Origin: Rhodobacteraceae bacterium F11138
GTDB lineage: Bacteria; Pseudomonadota; Alphaproteobacteria; Rhodobacterales; Rhodobacteraceae
Reading direction: 5' to 3'
Assembly (NCBI GenBank): GCA_016521575.1
Contig: JAEKDP010000005.1
Location: 124,001-188,000 of the forward strand
Length of the DNA stretch: 64,000 nt
Part shown: positions 63,253 through 64,000 of the stretch, in pieces
Numbering within the stretch: position 1 is the first letter of the stretch
Layout: every line of letters begins with the position of its first letter
Program-made: the position numbers and the translations under genes
Notes under the pieces: model-generated
What the model saw: only the letters and a program-made list of their open reading frames with translations
The model's database searches: none
What the model was told of the DNA's origin: nothing

Positions 63253-63864
63253 ATGCAGACCGTACGTCAGATTGCAGAAGAAATCGTTGCCCGTGAAGGC
63301 GGGTATGTGAATGACCCCGATGATCCCGGTGGCGCGACGAAATATGGGGTGACGATTCACACCATGCGTCGGCTTGGGCTTGACCTGACCGGTGACGGGA
63401 TCGTCGGGGTGTCGGATGTGCGCGCGCTGAGTCGGGCGCAAGCTGTCGACATTTTCATCAAGCATTATTTCGAACGCCCGCGTATCGCGGAGATGCCGGT
63501 GGCCCTGCAAGCCAGCCTGTTCGATATGTATGTGAACGCCGGAGGCAATGCCGTGAAGATCCTGCAGAGAATGCTGCGGGACATGGGCTATGCGGTGGCT
63601 GTGGACGGGGCTATTGGACCTCAGACCCTGAAGGCGGCCCGAGACGCGGTTGCGCCGAATGCCACGGCGGTGCGCGATGCCTATGGGGTGGCACGGCGGA
63701 ACTATTATTTCAGGATTGCGGATGGTCGCGTTGCCAGCCGCAAATATGCGCGCACGACGAAGGGTGGCAAAGGTGGCTGGATCAAGCGGGCCGAGGAATT
63801 CCTTTCACCGAAGTACCACATGACACCAAACCAGTTTCAACGGAGGGTCGCAGCATGGGGCTGA
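63253..63864 (+). CDS. Glycoside-hydrolase-108-type endolysin (N-acetylmuramidase)
   Basis: 203 residues. The GH108 catalytic Glu lies in AREGGYVNDPDDPGGATKYG (about 14-33). A C-terminal peptidoglycan-binding part includes YAVAVDGAIGPQTLKAARDA near 112. The holin-like gene that follows overlaps its stop. This pair matches the endolysin/holin cassette that lyses cells to release gene transfer agents in Rhodobacter capsulatus. No signal peptide is seen, as expected for a holin-dependent endolysin. Confidence 0.8.
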   Translation: MQTVRQIAEEIVAREGGYVNDPDDPGGATKYGVTIHTMRRLGLDLTGDGIVGVSDVRALSRAQAVDIFIKHYFERPRIAEMPVALQASLFDMYVNAGGNAVKILQRMLRDMGYAVAVDGAIGPQTLKAARDAVAPNATAVRDAYGVARRNYYFRIADGRVASRKYARTTKGGKGGWIKRAEEFLSPKYHMTPNQFQRRVAAWG

Positions 63865-64000
63865 TACAGGGATTTCTGGCTTTGATGTTCGGCAGCGGGC
63901 GCAATGCGATTCGTGAGACCGCCGAGGTCTTCAGAGAAAACGCCGAAGCGGGCGCTCAGCGGGCGAAAGAGGTGCAAGGGCAGGCAATGCAGCAATTCGG
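63855..64000 (+). CDS. Holin-like protein (GTA release holin type), cut by the window end
   Basis: 48 codons are seen from an ATG that overlaps the endolysin stop by ten bases. It starts with a hydrophobic segment (GLIQGFLALMFGSG) and goes on into a helical, charged stretch (TAEVFRENAEAGAQRAKEVQ). Position and start resemble the three-helix holins (GTA_holin family) that pair with GH108 endolysins. The remaining helices lie beyond 64000. Confidence 0.65.
   Translation, partial: MGLIQGFLALMFGSGRNAIRETAEVFRENAEAGAQRAKEVQGQAMQQF

Noticed and set aside
1-64000. CRISPR arrays, tRNA or rRNA genes
   Set aside because: No regularly spaced direct repeats, no cloverleaf ending in a T-loop, and no rRNA-like stretch were seen on reading.

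Overview
The window reads as GC-rich chromosomal DNA of an alphaproteobacterium of the order Rhodobacterales, most likely the Roseobacter group. Pointers are a VPLPA-CTERM sorting tail, TRAP and dipeptide ABC transport operons, a single-chain indolepyruvate:ferredoxin oxidoreductase, a zapA/coiled-coil pair, and a holin/endolysin pair of the type that releases gene transfer agents. No species can be named. No rRNA, tRNA or CRISPR array was seen.

1-2326: end of a tightly overlapped operon with a D-2-hydroxyacid dehydrogenase, an M20-type hydantoinase/carbamoylase and a GntR regulator. 2769-15394: a twelve-gene same-strand catabolic operon (FAD monooxygenase, dimeric alpha/beta-barrel protein, SnoaL-like protein, MarR regulator, FAH-type hydrolase, TRAP transporter, acyl-CoA ligase, thiolase, nitroreductase, homodimeric E1-like TPP enzyme). 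A 16-bp palindrome sits on its promoter. The substrate is unknown and it is the best candidate here for an undescribed pathway. 15578-18497: a hydrolase with a mutated nucleophile elbow, then a divergent MerR/MFS efflux pair around a SoxR-type box.

18537-27447 is a genomic graveyard. A BoxR-type (benzoyl-CoA-sensing) regulator has lost its end and is fused to the tail of a 3-hydroxyacyl-CoA dehydrogenase. A broken, scrambled Mu-like prophage follows (about 19463-24666) with inverted end repeats. Behind it lie remnants of a branched-chain-type ABC transporter (livJ, H, M, G, F). Together they look like a lost aromatic-acid (benzoate) uptake and degradation locus.

27477-34074: a cupin-HTH regulator divergent from a complete dipeptide-type ABC operon (dppABCDF-like) ending in a DUF1028 protein. 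34529-48399: mostly housekeeping and accessory single genes (VPLPA-CTERM protein, YbdK-type ligase, methyltransferase, L,D-transpeptidase, mmsA with LysR regulator, CBS protein, coaD, gap, DUF808, thioesterase, tkt, coiled-coil protein, zapA). 48579-55160: a monothiol glutaredoxin/BolA pair, purL, an Omp85-type barrel and a large MscS channel. 55284-64000: LysR regulator, indolepyruvate oxidoreductase, acyltransferase, murI, argC, ccmE and the endolysin/holin cassette, cut by the window edge.

Two related palindromic repeats of about 98 bp lie directly after stop codons at 34076 and 48401. All functions are read from recognisable motifs, gene order and start/stop signals; no database search was run.
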